Shown: positions 47,198 to 56,758, counted from the first letter of the stretch. The stretch: 64,000 nucleotides of DNA from Novosphingobium sp. IK01 (GCF_033242265.1 NZ_BTFW01000001.1:744001-808000); one strand, 5' to 3'. Notes: a model not told the origin generated them from the sequence alone. Numbers and translations are program-made.

Positions 47198-48400
47198 TTG
47201 CGCCATCTGATTTCCGTTTTCGCCCGTTCCGGGGCTGTGCCGGCCCTTGCCCTGACGCTTGCGCCTGTCGTGGCGGCCAGCCCGGTGCTGGCCGCAAGCG
47301 CTGCTGTTTCGATTGATCCGGCCCGTCCGCCCGAAGTGATCGCGCCGATCGCGCTGCTGGTCGATGTCAATTCGGGGCGCGTGCTGTTCGAGCGGCAGTC
47401 GCACCGCCGCTTCGTGCCCGCCTCGCTCACCAAGATCATGACCAGCTACGTCGCTTTCGAGCTGGCCGCGCAAGGCAAGCTCAACCTCGACACGCCTTTC
47501 GTCATGCGGCCCGAGACGTTCCGCCAGTGGCACCGCGTGGGCAGCACGATGTTCCTCGACAACAACAGCCGGACCCGCGCAGCGGACCTTCTCGAAGGGA
47601 TCGTTACGGTTTCGGCCAACGATGCCTGCATCGTGCTGGCCGAAGGGATCGCCGGGAGCGTGCCCGGCTTTACCGCGATGATGAACGCAAAGGCCCGCGC
47701 GCTGGGCATGCGCGACACCCACTATAACACCCCCAATGGCTGGATGGACGAAGGCCGGACCTATGTTTCCGCCGCCGATCTGGCGACGCTGTCCACCGCG
47801 CTCATCACCCGCCATCCTGATCTTTACGCGCGGTTCTATGGCCGCGAGGCGATGACCTGGAACGGCATTGCCCAGCAGAACCACAATCCGCTCTATGGCG
47901 TCGTGGCCGGGGCCGACGGGGTCAAGACCGGGTTCACCAACGAGGCCGGCTATGGCCTGGTCGGCTCGGCCCAGCGGGGCGGGCGGCGGCTGATGGTCGT
48001 CGTGGGCGGCTATGACAAGCCGCAGGACCGCGCGCGCGAAGGGGCCGCCCTGCTCGAATGGGGCTTTGCCGCCTTCGACGAAAAGCCGCTGATCGCCGCC
48101 GGAGCCCATATCGGGGAGGCGCAAGTGCAAGGGGGAACGGCCTCCAGCGTCGGCCTCGTCGCGCCACGCGCCTTCGCCATGCTTTCGCCCCATGGGACAA
48201 CCGTGCGCCCGAGCCTTGCGATCCGCTACAAGGGGCCGCTTCATGCTCCCATCGCCAAGGGGCAGGACATCGCCACGCTGGTCGTGCGCGCCCCCGGACA
48301 GCCCGAGGCGCGGCTGCCGCTCGTCGCCGCCGAGAACATTGGGCAGGGGGGCGTGATCGACCGCCTGCGCGATGGTTTTGCCGCGATGGTCGGACGATGA
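47198..48400 (+). CDS. dacA: D-alanyl-D-alanine carboxypeptidase, PBP5/6 type
   Basis: 400 aa from a TTG start. Signal peptide (LALTLAPVVAASPVLAASA). Penicillin-binding motifs: SLTK in FVPASLTKIMTSY, SAN in TVSANDACIVLAEG, and KTG in ADGVKTGFTNEAGYGLVGSA. The C-terminal beta domain includes EWGFAAFDEK and VVRAPGQPEARLPLVAAENI. It trims the terminal D-Ala of stem peptides. Its stop overlaps the tmk ATG. Confidence 0.95.
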   Translation: MRHLISVFARSGAVPALALTLAPVVAASPVLAASAAVSIDPARPPEVIAPIALLVDVNSGRVLFERQSHRRFVPASLTKIMTSYVAFELAAQGKLNLDTPFVMRPETFRQWHRVGSTMFLDNNSRTRAADLLEGIVTVSANDACIVLAEGIAGSVPGFTAMMNAKARALGMRDTHYNTPNGWMDEGRTYVSAADLATLSTALITRHPDLYARFYGREAMTWNGIAQQNHNPLYGVVAGADGVKTGFTNEAGYGLVGSAQRGGRRLMVVVGGYDKPQDRAREGAALLEWGFAAFDEKPLIAAGAHIGEAQVQGGTASSVGLVAPRAFAMLSPHGTTVRPSLAIRYKGPLHAPIAKGQDIATLVVRAPGQPEARLPLVAAENIGQGGVIDRLRDGFAAMVGR

Positions 48401-49068
48401 GCGCGGCCATGATGGATCAAACTGCAAGCAACACGGGCCGTTTCATCGTGTTCGAGGGCGGCGAGGGGGCGGGCAAGTCCACCCAGGCGCGCCTTCTGGT
48501 CGAGGCGCTCGCCGCGCGCGGGATCGAGGCCGTGCTCACGCGCGAGCCGGGCGGCACCCCCGGCGCCGAGGCGATCCGCACCCTGCTGCTTTCGACGCAG
48601 GGCGAAGGCTGGGGCGCGCGGGCTGAAGCGCTGCTGTTTGCCGCCGCGCGGGCCGATCATGTCGAACGCCTGATCCGCCCGGCGCTGGCACGCGGGGCCT
48701 GGGTTATCTGCGACCGCTACATCGACAGCAGCCGCGCCTATCAGGGCGGTGGCAATGGCCTGTCCGACGCCGACGTGCTCACCCTTCACCGGATCGGCAG
48801 CGAGGGATTGCTGCCCGATTGCACGATCCTGCTCGAAGTCGATCCACAGGAAGCCGCCACGCGCTGCGCCTTGCGCGATCAGGGCGTGACCGACCGTATC
48901 GGCGGGCGTGACCCGGCCTATCACGCCCGCGTGGGCGAGGCCTTTGCCGCCTTCGCCGCAGCCGAACCCGAACGCTTCGCCCGCATTCCTGCCGAGGGCA
49001 GCCCACAGGCGGTGTCCGCGCGGATCATGGCCGCGCTGGATCGCTGGCTGGATCATCGGGCCGCCTGA
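48397..49068 (+). CDS. tmk: Thymidylate kinase
   Basis: 223 aa. P-loop FEGGEGAGKST near residue 20; REPGGTPGAEAIR; the DR(Y/H) motif in VICDRYIDSSRAYQGGG; and TILLEVDPQEAATRC. Phosphorylates dTMP to dTDP. ATG 48397 overlaps the dacA stop; an ATG at 48409 is an alternative. It is followed directly by holB, a very common tmk-holB arrangement. Confidence 0.97.
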   Translation: MSAAMMDQTASNTGRFIVFEGGEGAGKSTQARLLVEALAARGIEAVLTREPGGTPGAEAIRTLLLSTQGEGWGARAEALLFAAARADHVERLIRPALARGAWVICDRYIDSSRAYQGGGNGLSDADVLTLHRIGSEGLLPDCTILLEVDPQEAATRCALRDQGVTDRIGGRDPAYHARVGEAFAAFAAAEPERFARIPAEGSPQAVSARIMAALDRWLDHRAA

Positions 49069-50015
49069 TGCTGATCGGTCACGAACACCCCTGGGCCGCC
49101 TGGCGCGCGGCCATGGCCGGGCACCGGATGCACCACGCCTGGCTGCTGGCCGGGCGGGAAGGGCTGGGCAAGGCGAGCTTCGCCATCGAGGCCGCCGCCG
49201 CCCTCGTCGCCGAACCGGGCGTGCCCCAGCCCGAGCCGCATCACCATCCCGACATCCTGATCCTCGAACCCTTGCCCGCCAACGACGACGAGGCAAAGAA
49301 GAAGGACGATGGGCGGCCTTATGCGCGCAAGCGCAACATCAATGTCGACCAGATCCGCGCGATGCTCCATCGCCTGCACACCCGGCCCACGCTGGGCGCG
49401 CGGCGGGCGGTGATCATCGATGCGGCCGATCATCTGGAAAAGGGCGCGGTCAACGCCCTGCTCAAGGGGCTGGAGGAGCCGCCGCAGGGCACGTTTTTTC
49501 TGGCTGTCGTCCATCAACCGGGCCGCCTGCTGCCCACGGTGCGCTCGCGCTGTCAGGTCCTGCGGTTCCGCCCGCTCGAACCGGCGGAAATGGAGCGCGC
49601 GCTGGGTGAGGCCGCGCCCGAACTCGATGCCGAGACCCGCGCGGCGGCGATTGCCGTGGCCCATGGCGCGCCCGGCGCAGCGCTGACTTTCGCCCAGCAC
49701 GATCTGGCCCGCCCCCTCGCGCTCCTGCGGCGCATTCTCGCACAGGGCGATCCCGATCTCAGCCTGCGCGCCGAGCTTGCCAGCGCGCTCGGCGCCCGGC
49801 CCGACCGCGAACGCCTGCTCGCCACCGTCGAAACCGCGCGCACCGTTCTGGTCGAAGCGCTGCCCCATTCCGGGCCCGGCAACCGTCTGGGCATCATCGC
49901 CGCGCACGAGCGCCTCGTCGAACTGGGCGGCGAAGTGCCCACGCACAATTTCGAGCCCGGCCTGCTGATCATGGAAGTCGGCGGGTTGCTGGCCCGCGCC
50001 GCGGGCCCCGGATAA
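49068..50015 (+). CDS. holB: DNA polymerase III delta' subunit
   Basis: 315 aa. MHHAWLLAGREGLGKASFAIEAAAAL carries a P-loop, then KRNINVDQIRAMLHRLHTRPTLGARRAVIIDAADHLEKGAVNALLKGLEEPPQGTFF is the core of delta'. SRCQVLRFRPL is the SRC motif. Part of the clamp loader for the replicative polymerase. It shares its first base with the last base of tmk. Confidence 0.95.
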   Translation: MLIGHEHPWAAWRAAMAGHRMHHAWLLAGREGLGKASFAIEAAAALVAEPGVPQPEPHHHPDILILEPLPANDDEAKKKDDGRPYARKRNINVDQIRAMLHRLHTRPTLGARRAVIIDAADHLEKGAVNALLKGLEEPPQGTFFLAVVHQPGRLLPTVRSRCQVLRFRPLEPAEMERALGEAAPELDAETRAAAIAVAHGAPGAALTFAQHDLARPLALLRRILAQGDPDLSLRAELASALGARPDRERLLATVETARTVLVEALPHSGPGNRLGIIAAHERLVELGGEVPTHNFEPGLLIMEVGGLLARAAGPG

Positions 50016-50045
50016 TCGAGATTTTCGGCAATCCTGTCGTTTGAC

Positions 50046-50085
50046 GGGAAAAAAGCGGTTCCCACTTTTTCGCCCGATGCTCTAG
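50046..50085. repeat. Alphaproteobacterial intergenic palindrome-like element
   Basis: CGGGAAAAAAG / CTTTTTCGCCCG with CGGTTCCCA between them, then GATGCTCTAG. This resembles a repeat family seen between genes in many alphaproteobacteria (AAAGCGGTTCCCACTTTT...GATGCTCTAG as I remember it). It sits in the gap before metG. Confidence 0.4.
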
Positions 50086-50124
50086 AGCGGGCACAACATC
50101 ACGCGCAAGGAAGCGACTGTCGCC

Positions 50125-51714
50125 ATGGGCGAACCTTATTATATCACCACCGCCATTTCCTATCCCAATGGCAAGCCGCACATCGGACATGCCTATGAAG
50201 CGATTGCCGCCGATGTCATCGCGCGCTTTCACAAGAGCATGGGCCGCGACGTGCGGCTCCAGACCGGGACCGACGAACACGGCCTGAAGATGGCTCAGAA
50301 GGCCCGCGACATGGGGATCACCCCGGCGCAGCTGAGCGACGAGATGTCGCAGTCTTTCATCGACATGTGCGCCGCCCTTGACATCAACTACGATGTCTTC
50401 CTGCGCACGACCGAGCCGCGCCACCACCGCGCCAGCCAGGAACTGTGGAAGCGCATGGAGGCCAATGGCGACCTCTATCTCGACCGCTACGAGGGCTGGT
50501 ACTCGGTCCGCGACGAAGCCTATTACGACGAAGGCGAACTCGTCGAAGGGGAAGGGGGCGCCAAGCTCTCGCCCCAGGGCACCCCGGTCGAATGGACGGT
50601 CGAGGAAAGCTGGTTCTTCCGCCTGTCGAAGTATCAGGACAAGCTGCTCGCGCTTTACGAGAGCAACCCCGACTTCATCCGCCCCGAAACGCGCCGCAAC
50701 GAGATGATCGCCTTTGTCTCGCAGGGCCTGCGCGACCTGTCGATCTCGCGCACGAGCTTCGAATGGGGCGTCAAGGTGCCCGTGGCCGCCGACGCGGAAA
50801 CAGGGGGCCCGGCCCATGTCATGTATGTGTGGGTCGACGCGCTCACCAACTACCTGACCGGCCTTGGCTGGCCCGATGAAACCGACGCCTTTGCAAAGTA
50901 TTGGCCGGCGAACCTGCACCTCATCGGCAAGGACATCGTGCGCTTCCACACGATCTACTGGCCCGCGTTCCTGATGAGCGCGAACCTGCCTTTGCCGCAG
51001 CAGGTCTTTGGCCATGGCTTCCTGCTCAACCGGGGCCAGAAGGAATCGAAGTCGCTGGGCAACGTGACCGATCCCATCGAACTGGCGGAACGTTTCGGCG
51101 TCGATACCTTGCGCTATTTCTTCCTGCGCGAAGTCGCCTTCGGGCAGGACGGTTCGTGGTCCGCCGAAGCTATCGTGACACGCTGCAACGCCGAACTGGC
51201 CAACAGCTTCGGCAATCTGGTCCAGCGCGTCCTTTCGATGATCTTCAAGAACATGGGCGGCACTCTGGAGGCATTTTCGAGCACCGGGGCCGACGACGCG
51301 CTGCTCGCCACCGTGCGCGCGGCCGCAGCCGAGGAACTCCCCCGCGAATTTGCCGCGCTCAATTTCTCGGCCGGGATCGAGGCGTGGATGCGCGCGGTCT
51401 TCGCCTGCAACGCCTATATCGACGAGCAGGCCCCCTGGACCCTGCGCAAGACCGATCCGGAGCGCATGCGCGCGGTCCTGCTCACGCTGTTCATGGCCAT
51501 CCGCGACCTGACCATCGCGATTGCCCCGGTGGTGCCGACGGCGGCGGGCAAGGTGCTCGACCAGATCGGCATTCCGGGCGACCAGCGCGGCTTCACCGCC
51601 TTTGCCCATGCGGGCTGGTACATGGAGCGCGTGGCCACGGGCGAGGCGCTGGCGCAGCCGGTCGGCGCGTTCCCGCGCCTTGAACTCCCTGCCGAAGAGG
51701 GCGCTGCCTCCTGA
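50125..51714 (+). CDS. metG: Methionyl-tRNA synthetase
   Basis: 529 aa. HIGH motif in GKPHIGHAYEAIAADVIARF; the KMSKS loop reads KESKSLGN, with Glu in place of Met; WGVKVP and VWVDALTNYLTGLG are class I MetRS motifs. The anticodon-binding helices follow. The C-terminal EMAP-like domain is absent and the length is short. It charges tRNA-Met. AAGGA lies 13 nt before ATG 50125. Confidence 0.96.
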   Translation: MGEPYYITTAISYPNGKPHIGHAYEAIAADVIARFHKSMGRDVRLQTGTDEHGLKMAQKARDMGITPAQLSDEMSQSFIDMCAALDINYDVFLRTTEPRHHRASQELWKRMEANGDLYLDRYEGWYSVRDEAYYDEGELVEGEGGAKLSPQGTPVEWTVEESWFFRLSKYQDKLLALYESNPDFIRPETRRNEMIAFVSQGLRDLSISRTSFEWGVKVPVAADAETGGPAHVMYVWVDALTNYLTGLGWPDETDAFAKYWPANLHLIGKDIVRFHTIYWPAFLMSANLPLPQQVFGHGFLLNRGQKESKSLGNVTDPIELAERFGVDTLRYFFLREVAFGQDGSWSAEAIVTRCNAELANSFGNLVQRVLSMIFKNMGGTLEAFSSTGADDALLATVRAAAAEELPREFAALNFSAGIEAWMRAVFACNAYIDEQAPWTLRKTDPERMRAVLLTLFMAIRDLTIAIAPVVPTAAGKVLDQIGIPGDQRGFTAFAHAGWYMERVATGEALAQPVGAFPRLELPAEEGAAS

Positions 51715-52499
51715 TGCTGATCGATTCCCACTGTCACCTGATCTACGAAGGCCTCATCGACCGTCAGGCCGAAGCCCTCGCTGCCGCGCGTGTGCGCGGC
51801 ATCGGCGGGTTCCTCAATATCTCCACCCGTGAACGCGAATGGGAGGCGGTCGTCGCCGTCGCCCACCGCGAAAGCGACGTCTGGGCGAGCGTGGGCATCC
51901 ATCCGAACGAGGCTGATGCCCACGCCGATCTGGGCGCCGCCGCCCTGCTGGAAGCCACGCACGACCCGCGCGTGATCGGCATCGGCGAGACCGGGCTCGA
52001 CTATTACTACGACCATTCGGACCAGCAGATTCAGCGCGACCTGTTCCGCATGCATATCGGCGTGGCGCGCGAAACCGGGCTGCCGCTGATCATCCACACG
52101 CGCGAGGCCGAGGCCGACACGCTGGCCATCCTGACCGAGGAAATGGGGAAGGGGGCCTTCCCGGCGCTGATCCACTGCTTCACCGCCAGTGCCGATTTTG
52201 GCCGGGCGGTCCTCGATCTGGGGCTGACGATCTCGATTTCAGGGATCGTGACCTTCAAGAACGCCAAGGACTTGCAGGCCTTCGTGAAGACGATCCCGCA
52301 AGACCGGCTGCTCGTCGAGACCGACGCGCCGTTCCTCGCGCCGGTCCCCCATCGCGGCAAGCCATGCGAACCGGCCTTCGTGGCCGATACGGCTGCCTTC
52401 GTGGCCCAATTGCGCGGGGAAAGCCTTGAGGACCTCGCCAGAACGACCACCGGGAACTTCTTCGGCCTCTTCACGAAAGCGGAAAGGCCCACGGCGTGA
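51714..52499 (+). CDS. tatD: TatD-family deoxyribonuclease
   Basis: 261 aa. Metal-binding motifs: IDSHCHL at the N-terminus, GIGETGLDYYYD, IIHTREAEADT, IHCFTAS and VETDAPFLAPVPHRGKPCEPAF. Metal-dependent 3'-5' DNase. The start overlaps the metG stop; the stop overlaps the next GTG. The metG-tatD-MBL order is widespread in bacteria. Confidence 0.95.
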   Translation: MLIDSHCHLIYEGLIDRQAEALAAARVRGIGGFLNISTREREWEAVVAVAHRESDVWASVGIHPNEADAHADLGAAALLEATHDPRVIGIGETGLDYYYDHSDQQIQRDLFRMHIGVARETGLPLIIHTREAEADTLAILTEEMGKGAFPALIHCFTASADFGRAVLDLGLTISISGIVTFKNAKDLQAFVKTIPQDRLLVETDAPFLAPVPHRGKPCEPAFVADTAAFVAQLRGESLEDLARTTTGNFFGLFTKAERPTA

Positions 52500-53263
52500 A
52501 GCTGACCATTCTGGGGTCGGGAACGTCGACCGGCGTACCGCGCATCGGCAATGACTGGGGCGAATGCGACCCGAACGAGCCGCGCAACCGGCGCACGCGC
52601 GTGGCCATCGTGGTCGAGGGCAACGATGGCTCGCGCATCCTCGTCGACACGCCCACCGATCTGCGCCAGCAATTGCTGGCAACCGGGATCGACCGGCTCG
52701 ACGGCGTGGTGTGGACCCACGACCATGCCGATCACACCCACGGCATCGACGACTTGCGCCCGCTGCGCATGGGGCGGGGCGCGCCGATCCCCGGCTATGC
52801 CGCCGAGGAGACCGTCCGCCGGTTGCGCCAGCGCTTCGGCTATGTCTTTGCCGGGCAGCACGGCTATCACACGATCTGCCAGCTCGACAATCTCGACCGC
52901 ATGCGCATGGTCGCCGGGATCGGCATCAGCCATTGCCAGATGGCCCATGGACCGGCGCAATCGACGGCATTCCGGTTCGACCAGAACGGCAAGTCGGTCG
53001 GCTATGCAACCGATTTCAGCGCGATCAACGACGAGATGGTCAACCTGTTCTACCGGGTCGACGTGCTGGTGGTCGATTGCCTGCGCCGCCAACCGCATCC
53101 CACGCATGCCCATCTGGGCATGGCGCTCGAACTGATCGAGACGACACGGGCAGGGCGGGCCGTGCTGACCCACCTCGACAAGTCGATGGACTATCGCACG
53201 CTGTGCGCAGAAACTCCCGATCATGTCGAGCCGGGCTACGATGGCCTGGAGATCATTCTGTAG
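52496..53263 (+). CDS. MBL-fold metallo-hydrolase, PhnP-like
   Basis: 255 aa from a GTG start. LGSGTSTGVPRIG at the N-terminus, the Zn motif THDHADHTHGIDDLR, SHCQMAHGP, VGYATDFSAI, LVVDCLR and HAHLGMALELIE. Predicted phosphodiesterase of the PhnP/cyclic phosphate type. Overlaps tatD. Confidence 0.92.
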   Translation: MKLTILGSGTSTGVPRIGNDWGECDPNEPRNRRTRVAIVVEGNDGSRILVDTPTDLRQQLLATGIDRLDGVVWTHDHADHTHGIDDLRPLRMGRGAPIPGYAAEETVRRLRQRFGYVFAGQHGYHTICQLDNLDRMRMVAGIGISHCQMAHGPAQSTAFRFDQNGKSVGYATDFSAINDEMVNLFYRVDVLVVDCLRRQPHPTHAHLGMALELIETTRAGRAVLTHLDKSMDYRTLCAETPDHVEPGYDGLEIIL

Positions 53264-53280
53264 GAAGGAGCACCGGACGG

Positions 53281-53469
53281 ATGGATCGCTGGGTCAGTGT
53301 CATCGGGCTCGTGATGGCCGGGATCCTGGTCTGGTACAACAGCGCCTGGTACAACGGCGGATTGCGTTCGGTTGCGCCGGGAAAGATCGGACCCTGGGCC
53401 TTGATCTGGGTCTTGATCATTCTGGTGACAGCCGCGCTGTTCACGCTGATTGGCCAGCGCGGATCGTGA
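53281..53469 (+). CDS. Small two-helix membrane protein
   Basis: 62 aa: MDRWVSVIGLVMAGILVWYNSAWY, then a short loop, GPWALIWVLIILVTAALFTLIGQ. AGGAG lies 8 nt before the ATG. Likely the last gene of the metG operon. Function unknown. Confidence 0.7.
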   Translation: MDRWVSVIGLVMAGILVWYNSAWYNGGLRSVAPGKIGPWALIWVLIILVTAALFTLIGQRGS

Positions 53470-53556
53470 TCCATTCACAGGCTGCAAAGCCACAGAATGC
53501 CCAATCCCGGTTCGGGTTTATCCCTAAAACAGATAACAGAAAATATGTTAAATAGG

Positions 53557-53575
53557 GCCTCTGTAAAGAGGCTTT
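53557..53575 (+). terminator. Hairpin after the metG operon
   Basis: GCCTCT (53557-53562), loop GTAA, AGAGGC (53567-53572), followed by TTT. A likely intrinsic terminator for the rightward operon. Confidence 0.55.
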
Positions 53576-53611
53576 GTTTAACATAATACATCTTATCATA
53601 CTTATGTTCAG

Positions 53612-53654
53612 GGCCTGCGGAACACCGTTTTTACGGCGTTTCGCAGGCCTTTTT
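53612..53654 (+). terminator. Strong intrinsic terminator
   Basis: GGCCTGCG (53612-53619) and CGCAGGCC (53642-53649), with a nested inner stem ACCGT/ACGG, then TTTTT (53650-53654). It separates the rightward metG operon from the leftward PLP gene and could serve both. Confidence 0.75.
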
Positions 53655-53686
53655 CAGCACATCACATGGTCACGGCATCGCACGGT

Positions 53687-54805
53687 TCAGGCATCGCATG
53701 GTTCAGTCAGGCGCCCGGACGCCAGAAACAGATCCATGCGCGCTTCTTCCTCGGCAATGGCGATGCCGCGCGCGGCCAGCCAGTCGTCGTTGAAACATGT
53801 CGAGCCATAACGGTCGCCGGAATCGCACAGGATCGTCACGATCGAACCGTCGATGCCATTGCGCGCCATTTCATGCGCCAGACGCGCACAGGCCACGAGA
53901 TTGGTTCCGGTCGATCCACCGACGCGACGCCCCAGATGGCGCGACAAGGCCCGCGCGGCAGCGATCGAGGCCGCATCACTGACCACCTCGACACGGTCGA
54001 TCACCGAAGGCACGAACGATGGTTCCACGCGCGGGCGGCCAATCCCCTCGATCAGGCTGCACGCGCCCTGGGTCGTGCGTACCGCGCGGTCGTGCCAATG
54101 CCGGTGAAAGACCGAGGCTTCCGGATCGGCCAGGCAAATCTGCGTGGTGTGGCGATGATAGCGCACAAAGCGCCCCAGTGTTGCCGATGTGCCACCCGTG
54201 CCCGCGCCGCAGACAATCCAGGTCGGCACGGATGCCGGTTCGCGCACCATCTGCGCAAAAATGCTCTCGGCGATGTTGCTGTTGCCCCGCCAGTCGGTCG
54301 CCCGCTCGGCGAATGTGAACTGGTCCATGTAATGGCCGCCACGCGCATCGGCGAGCCGCTGCGCCTCGCCATAGACGGCCCCCGGATCGGTCACCTTGTG
54401 GCAGGTTCCGCCCAGCGCCTCGATCGCCGTGATCTTTTCCTGTGCCGTCGTGGCCGGGATTACCGCCACGAACGGCAGCCCCAGCATCCGCGCGAAATAG
54501 GCTTCGGACACTGCGGTTGACCCCGATGAGGCCTCGACGATGCACGTCCCCTCGCCGATCCATCCGCTGCACAGCGCATGAAGAAACAGCGAGCGCGCCA
54601 GACGGTGCTTGAGGCTGCCAGTGGGATGGCTGCTCTCGTCCTTGAGATAGATCGCGATGCCCGGCAGCGCCGGCATCGACAGCGGGATCAGATGCGTGTC
54701 AGCCGAGCGAGTAAAGTCCGCCTCGATCCGCGCGATGGCCCAGTCCACCCAACGCCCATCGATCACCCGCCCCATACGCCGCTCATGCACCATCGAACCC
54801 TCCAA
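53687..54805 (-). CDS. PLP-dependent cysteine synthase-family enzyme (possible cysteine desulfhydrase)
   Basis: 372 aa, fold type II PLP enzyme. The PLP lysine is Lys66 in SSHPTGSLKHRLA. EASSGSTAVSEAYFARMLGL is the phosphate-binding SGST loop; VCGAGTGGTSATLGRF is the second glycine-rich loop; TILCDSGDRYGSTCFND closes the domain. This subgroup resembles Cds1-type L-cysteine desulfhydrases more than CysK. An Lrp-type gene lies immediately upstream on the same strand, as for cysteine-degrading CyuR/DecR systems. Confidence 0.85.
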   Translation of the reverse strand: MEGSMVHERRMGRVIDGRWVDWAIARIEADFTRSADTHLIPLSMPALPGIAIYLKDESSHPTGSLKHRLARSLFLHALCSGWIGEGTCIVEASSGSTAVSEAYFARMLGLPFVAVIPATTAQEKITAIEALGGTCHKVTDPGAVYGEAQRLADARGGHYMDQFTFAERATDWRGNSNIAESIFAQMVREPASVPTWIVCGAGTGGTSATLGRFVRYHRHTTQICLADPEASVFHRHWHDRAVRTTQGACSLIEGIGRPRVEPSFVPSVIDRVEVVSDAASIAAARALSRHLGRRVGGSTGTNLVACARLAHEMARNGIDGSIVTILCDSGDRYGSTCFNDDWLAARGIAIAEEEARMDLFLASGRLTEPCDA

Positions 54806-54930
54806 CTCGTCGCTGGACCGGGATGTAGCAAAAGCCGACTGCCGACAGGATGCAAAGATTACGCCATTTTCAGATTAATTGCAAATGAAATGCGTAAAAT
54901 CGCATGATGACACAATTTGAGTGCAACCCC

Positions 54931-55386
54931 TCACCCAAGCGGCAAAGTTTCGGCAGCCTTGACCGTTTCCATCACGATCGAGGCGTTGACCGTGTTCATC
55001 TCGATCCGGGCCACCAGCGCCTTGTAGACCCTGTCATAGTCATCGACCGATGGCAGGACGACCCGCAAGAGATAGTCGATGCTCCCGGTCAGGCGGACAA
55101 CCTCCACGATTTCAGGTATTTGCGCCACGGCATGGCGAAACTGCTCGGTCCATCCGGCGCTGTGCGTGCGGGCGCTGACAGTGACGAAGACAGTCGTGGG
55201 CAAGCCCACCCTCGCCCGGTCGATCATCGCCACATTGCGCCGGATATAGCCGTTCTCGCGCAAGTGGGCGATGCGCCGCGAACAGGCCGAGGGCGAGAGA
55301 TGCACTTTTGCGCCGATATCCGCCAGCGGGGTATCGCTGTCGCGCTGGAGAATATCGAGAATGGCCAGATCGCGTGGTGTGAGCAT
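54931..55386 (-). CDS. Lrp/AsnC-family transcriptional regulator
   Basis: 151 aa from ATG 55386. N-terminal HTH (LAILDILQRDSDTPLADIGAKVHLSPSACSRRIAHLRENGYI) and C-terminal RAM ligand-sensing domain (VSARTHSAGWTEQFRHAVAQIPEIVEVVRLTGSIDYLLRVVLPSVDDYDRV). It lies 125 bp upstream of the PLP gene, which it probably regulates in response to an amino acid, perhaps cysteine. An upstream ATG (55404) is possible. Confidence 0.92.
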   Translation of the reverse strand: MLTPRDLAILDILQRDSDTPLADIGAKVHLSPSACSRRIAHLRENGYIRRNVAMIDRARVGLPTTVFVTVSARTHSAGWTEQFRHAVAQIPEIVEVVRLTGSIDYLLRVVLPSVDDYDRVYKALVARIEMNTVNASIVMETVKAAETLPLG

Positions 55387-55436
55387 GGGTGCTGCCTCCT
55401 GCATTCCTGATGCAGAAACATGGCCCCAGGCGCAAA

Positions 55437-56717
55437 TCAATCCGCACCCTGCCCCTTTTCCTGTTCCTTCTTGGCCTCTGCTTCGGCAGCGGCCAGCACC
55501 CGCAGGACATTGCCTGACCAGATCTTCGCAATGTCGGCCTCGCCATAGCCGTTGCGGCGCAAGGCGGCGGTGACACGCGGCAGGTCTGCCACATCTTCGA
55601 GGCCCCTCACCCCACCCCCGCCGTCCCAGTCCATGCCGATCCCGACGTGATCGGGGCCAACGATGGCGAGCGCATGGAGCAGGTTGGCCATGAAGTCGTC
55701 GAACCCGGCGCGCACCTCGGGCCAGTCGTGGTCGATCCTGTGGCGCCGCGCGAGATAGTCGGCCCGTTCGGCCACGCTGAGCACGCGGTCCTCGGGATAG
55801 CGCTGCTCCAGATCGGCAAGCGCGGCCTTGCGCCCGGCGCTTTGCGGCAGGGCCTTCACATAGACCGAATTGATCTGGATGACCCCGCCCTGCGCGGCGA
55901 GCGCACGCAGATGCGCGTCATCAATGTTGCGCGGATGATCATAGACCGCCCTGCACCCCGAATGGCTGAGGATCACCGGCGTCTTCGACAGGCGCAAGGC
56001 ATCGTCGAGCGCGCGGTCGGAGCTGTGCGACAGATCCGGCACGACGCCAAGGCGGTTCATCTGCGCGAGAAGCTGGACGCCCTCGGGGCTGAGCCCGTCC
56101 CATCGGGGCGCATCGGTGGCGCTGTCGGCGAACTGGTTGGTCTTGAAATGGGCAAAGCCCGCCATCCGCACGCCCAGCGCATGGAACGTCTGGAGCAAGG
56201 TGGGGTCATCGCCCAGCGGCCAGGCATTCTCGATGGACAGGAACACCACCCGCCGCCCCGACGCGGCGATGGGCGCGGCATCGGCAGCCCTGTCGGCCAG
56301 AGCGAAAGCCTTGGGGTTGGCGGCCACCATGTCGTGGATCGCCACGGCCCGCGCGAACGCATAGTCGCGCGCCGCGCGGGTATGGACCGGATCGAGCGGC
56401 CCTTGCGGGGTGTAGATCGCCCAGAACCCGCCATCGAGCCCGCCCTGCTCCATGCGCGGCACATCGACTTGCGTGCCATCGTCGCGCACGGCGTGACGCG
56501 CCATGATCGACCATCCGGGCAGAACCAGCGAGGCGGGCGTATCGAGATGGGTGTCGAGCGTCAGCAAGTGCTGGTGGAAGACCTGTTCGGCCTTCGTTGG
56601 CTCTGGCGGAAGGGGATCGGCCTGCGCGGGACAGGCCAGCAAAGCCAGCGCCAGCGACGAAAGGACGGGAGCGAGGATGGAGCACCGGGCAGAAAGGACA
56701 CGCATGGCCCATTTCAT
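55437..56717 (-). CDS. Membrane dipeptidase, M19 family
   Basis: About 426 aa from ATG 56717, which has AGGGAAAG upstream; an ATG at 56741 is open too. N-terminal signal peptide (CSILAPVLSSLALALLACPAQA). Zinc motifs: LDTHLDTP (HxD), FLSIENAWPL (Glu), LSHSSDRALDD, ILSHSGCRAVYDHPRNIDD, and DHVGIGMDWDGGGG. Hydrolyses dipeptides in the periplasm. Divergent from the flavoprotein gene by about 40 bp. Confidence 0.93.
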   Translation of the reverse strand: MKWAMRVLSARCSILAPVLSSLALALLACPAQADPLPPEPTKAEQVFHQHLLTLDTHLDTPASLVLPGWSIMARHAVRDDGTQVDVPRMEQGGLDGGFWAIYTPQGPLDPVHTRAARDYAFARAVAIHDMVAANPKAFALADRAADAAPIAASGRRVVFLSIENAWPLGDDPTLLQTFHALGVRMAGFAHFKTNQFADSATDAPRWDGLSPEGVQLLAQMNRLGVVPDLSHSSDRALDDALRLSKTPVILSHSGCRAVYDHPRNIDDAHLRALAAQGGVIQINSVYVKALPQSAGRKAALADLEQRYPEDRVLSVAERADYLARRHRIDHDWPEVRAGFDDFMANLLHALAIVGPDHVGIGMDWDGGGGVRGLEDVADLPRVTAALRRNGYGEADIAKIWSGNVLRVLAAAEAEAKKEQEKGQGAD

Positions 56718-56758
56718 CCCGCTTTCCCTCGCGCGGCGCAAGGGGTAGAGGCTGCCCC

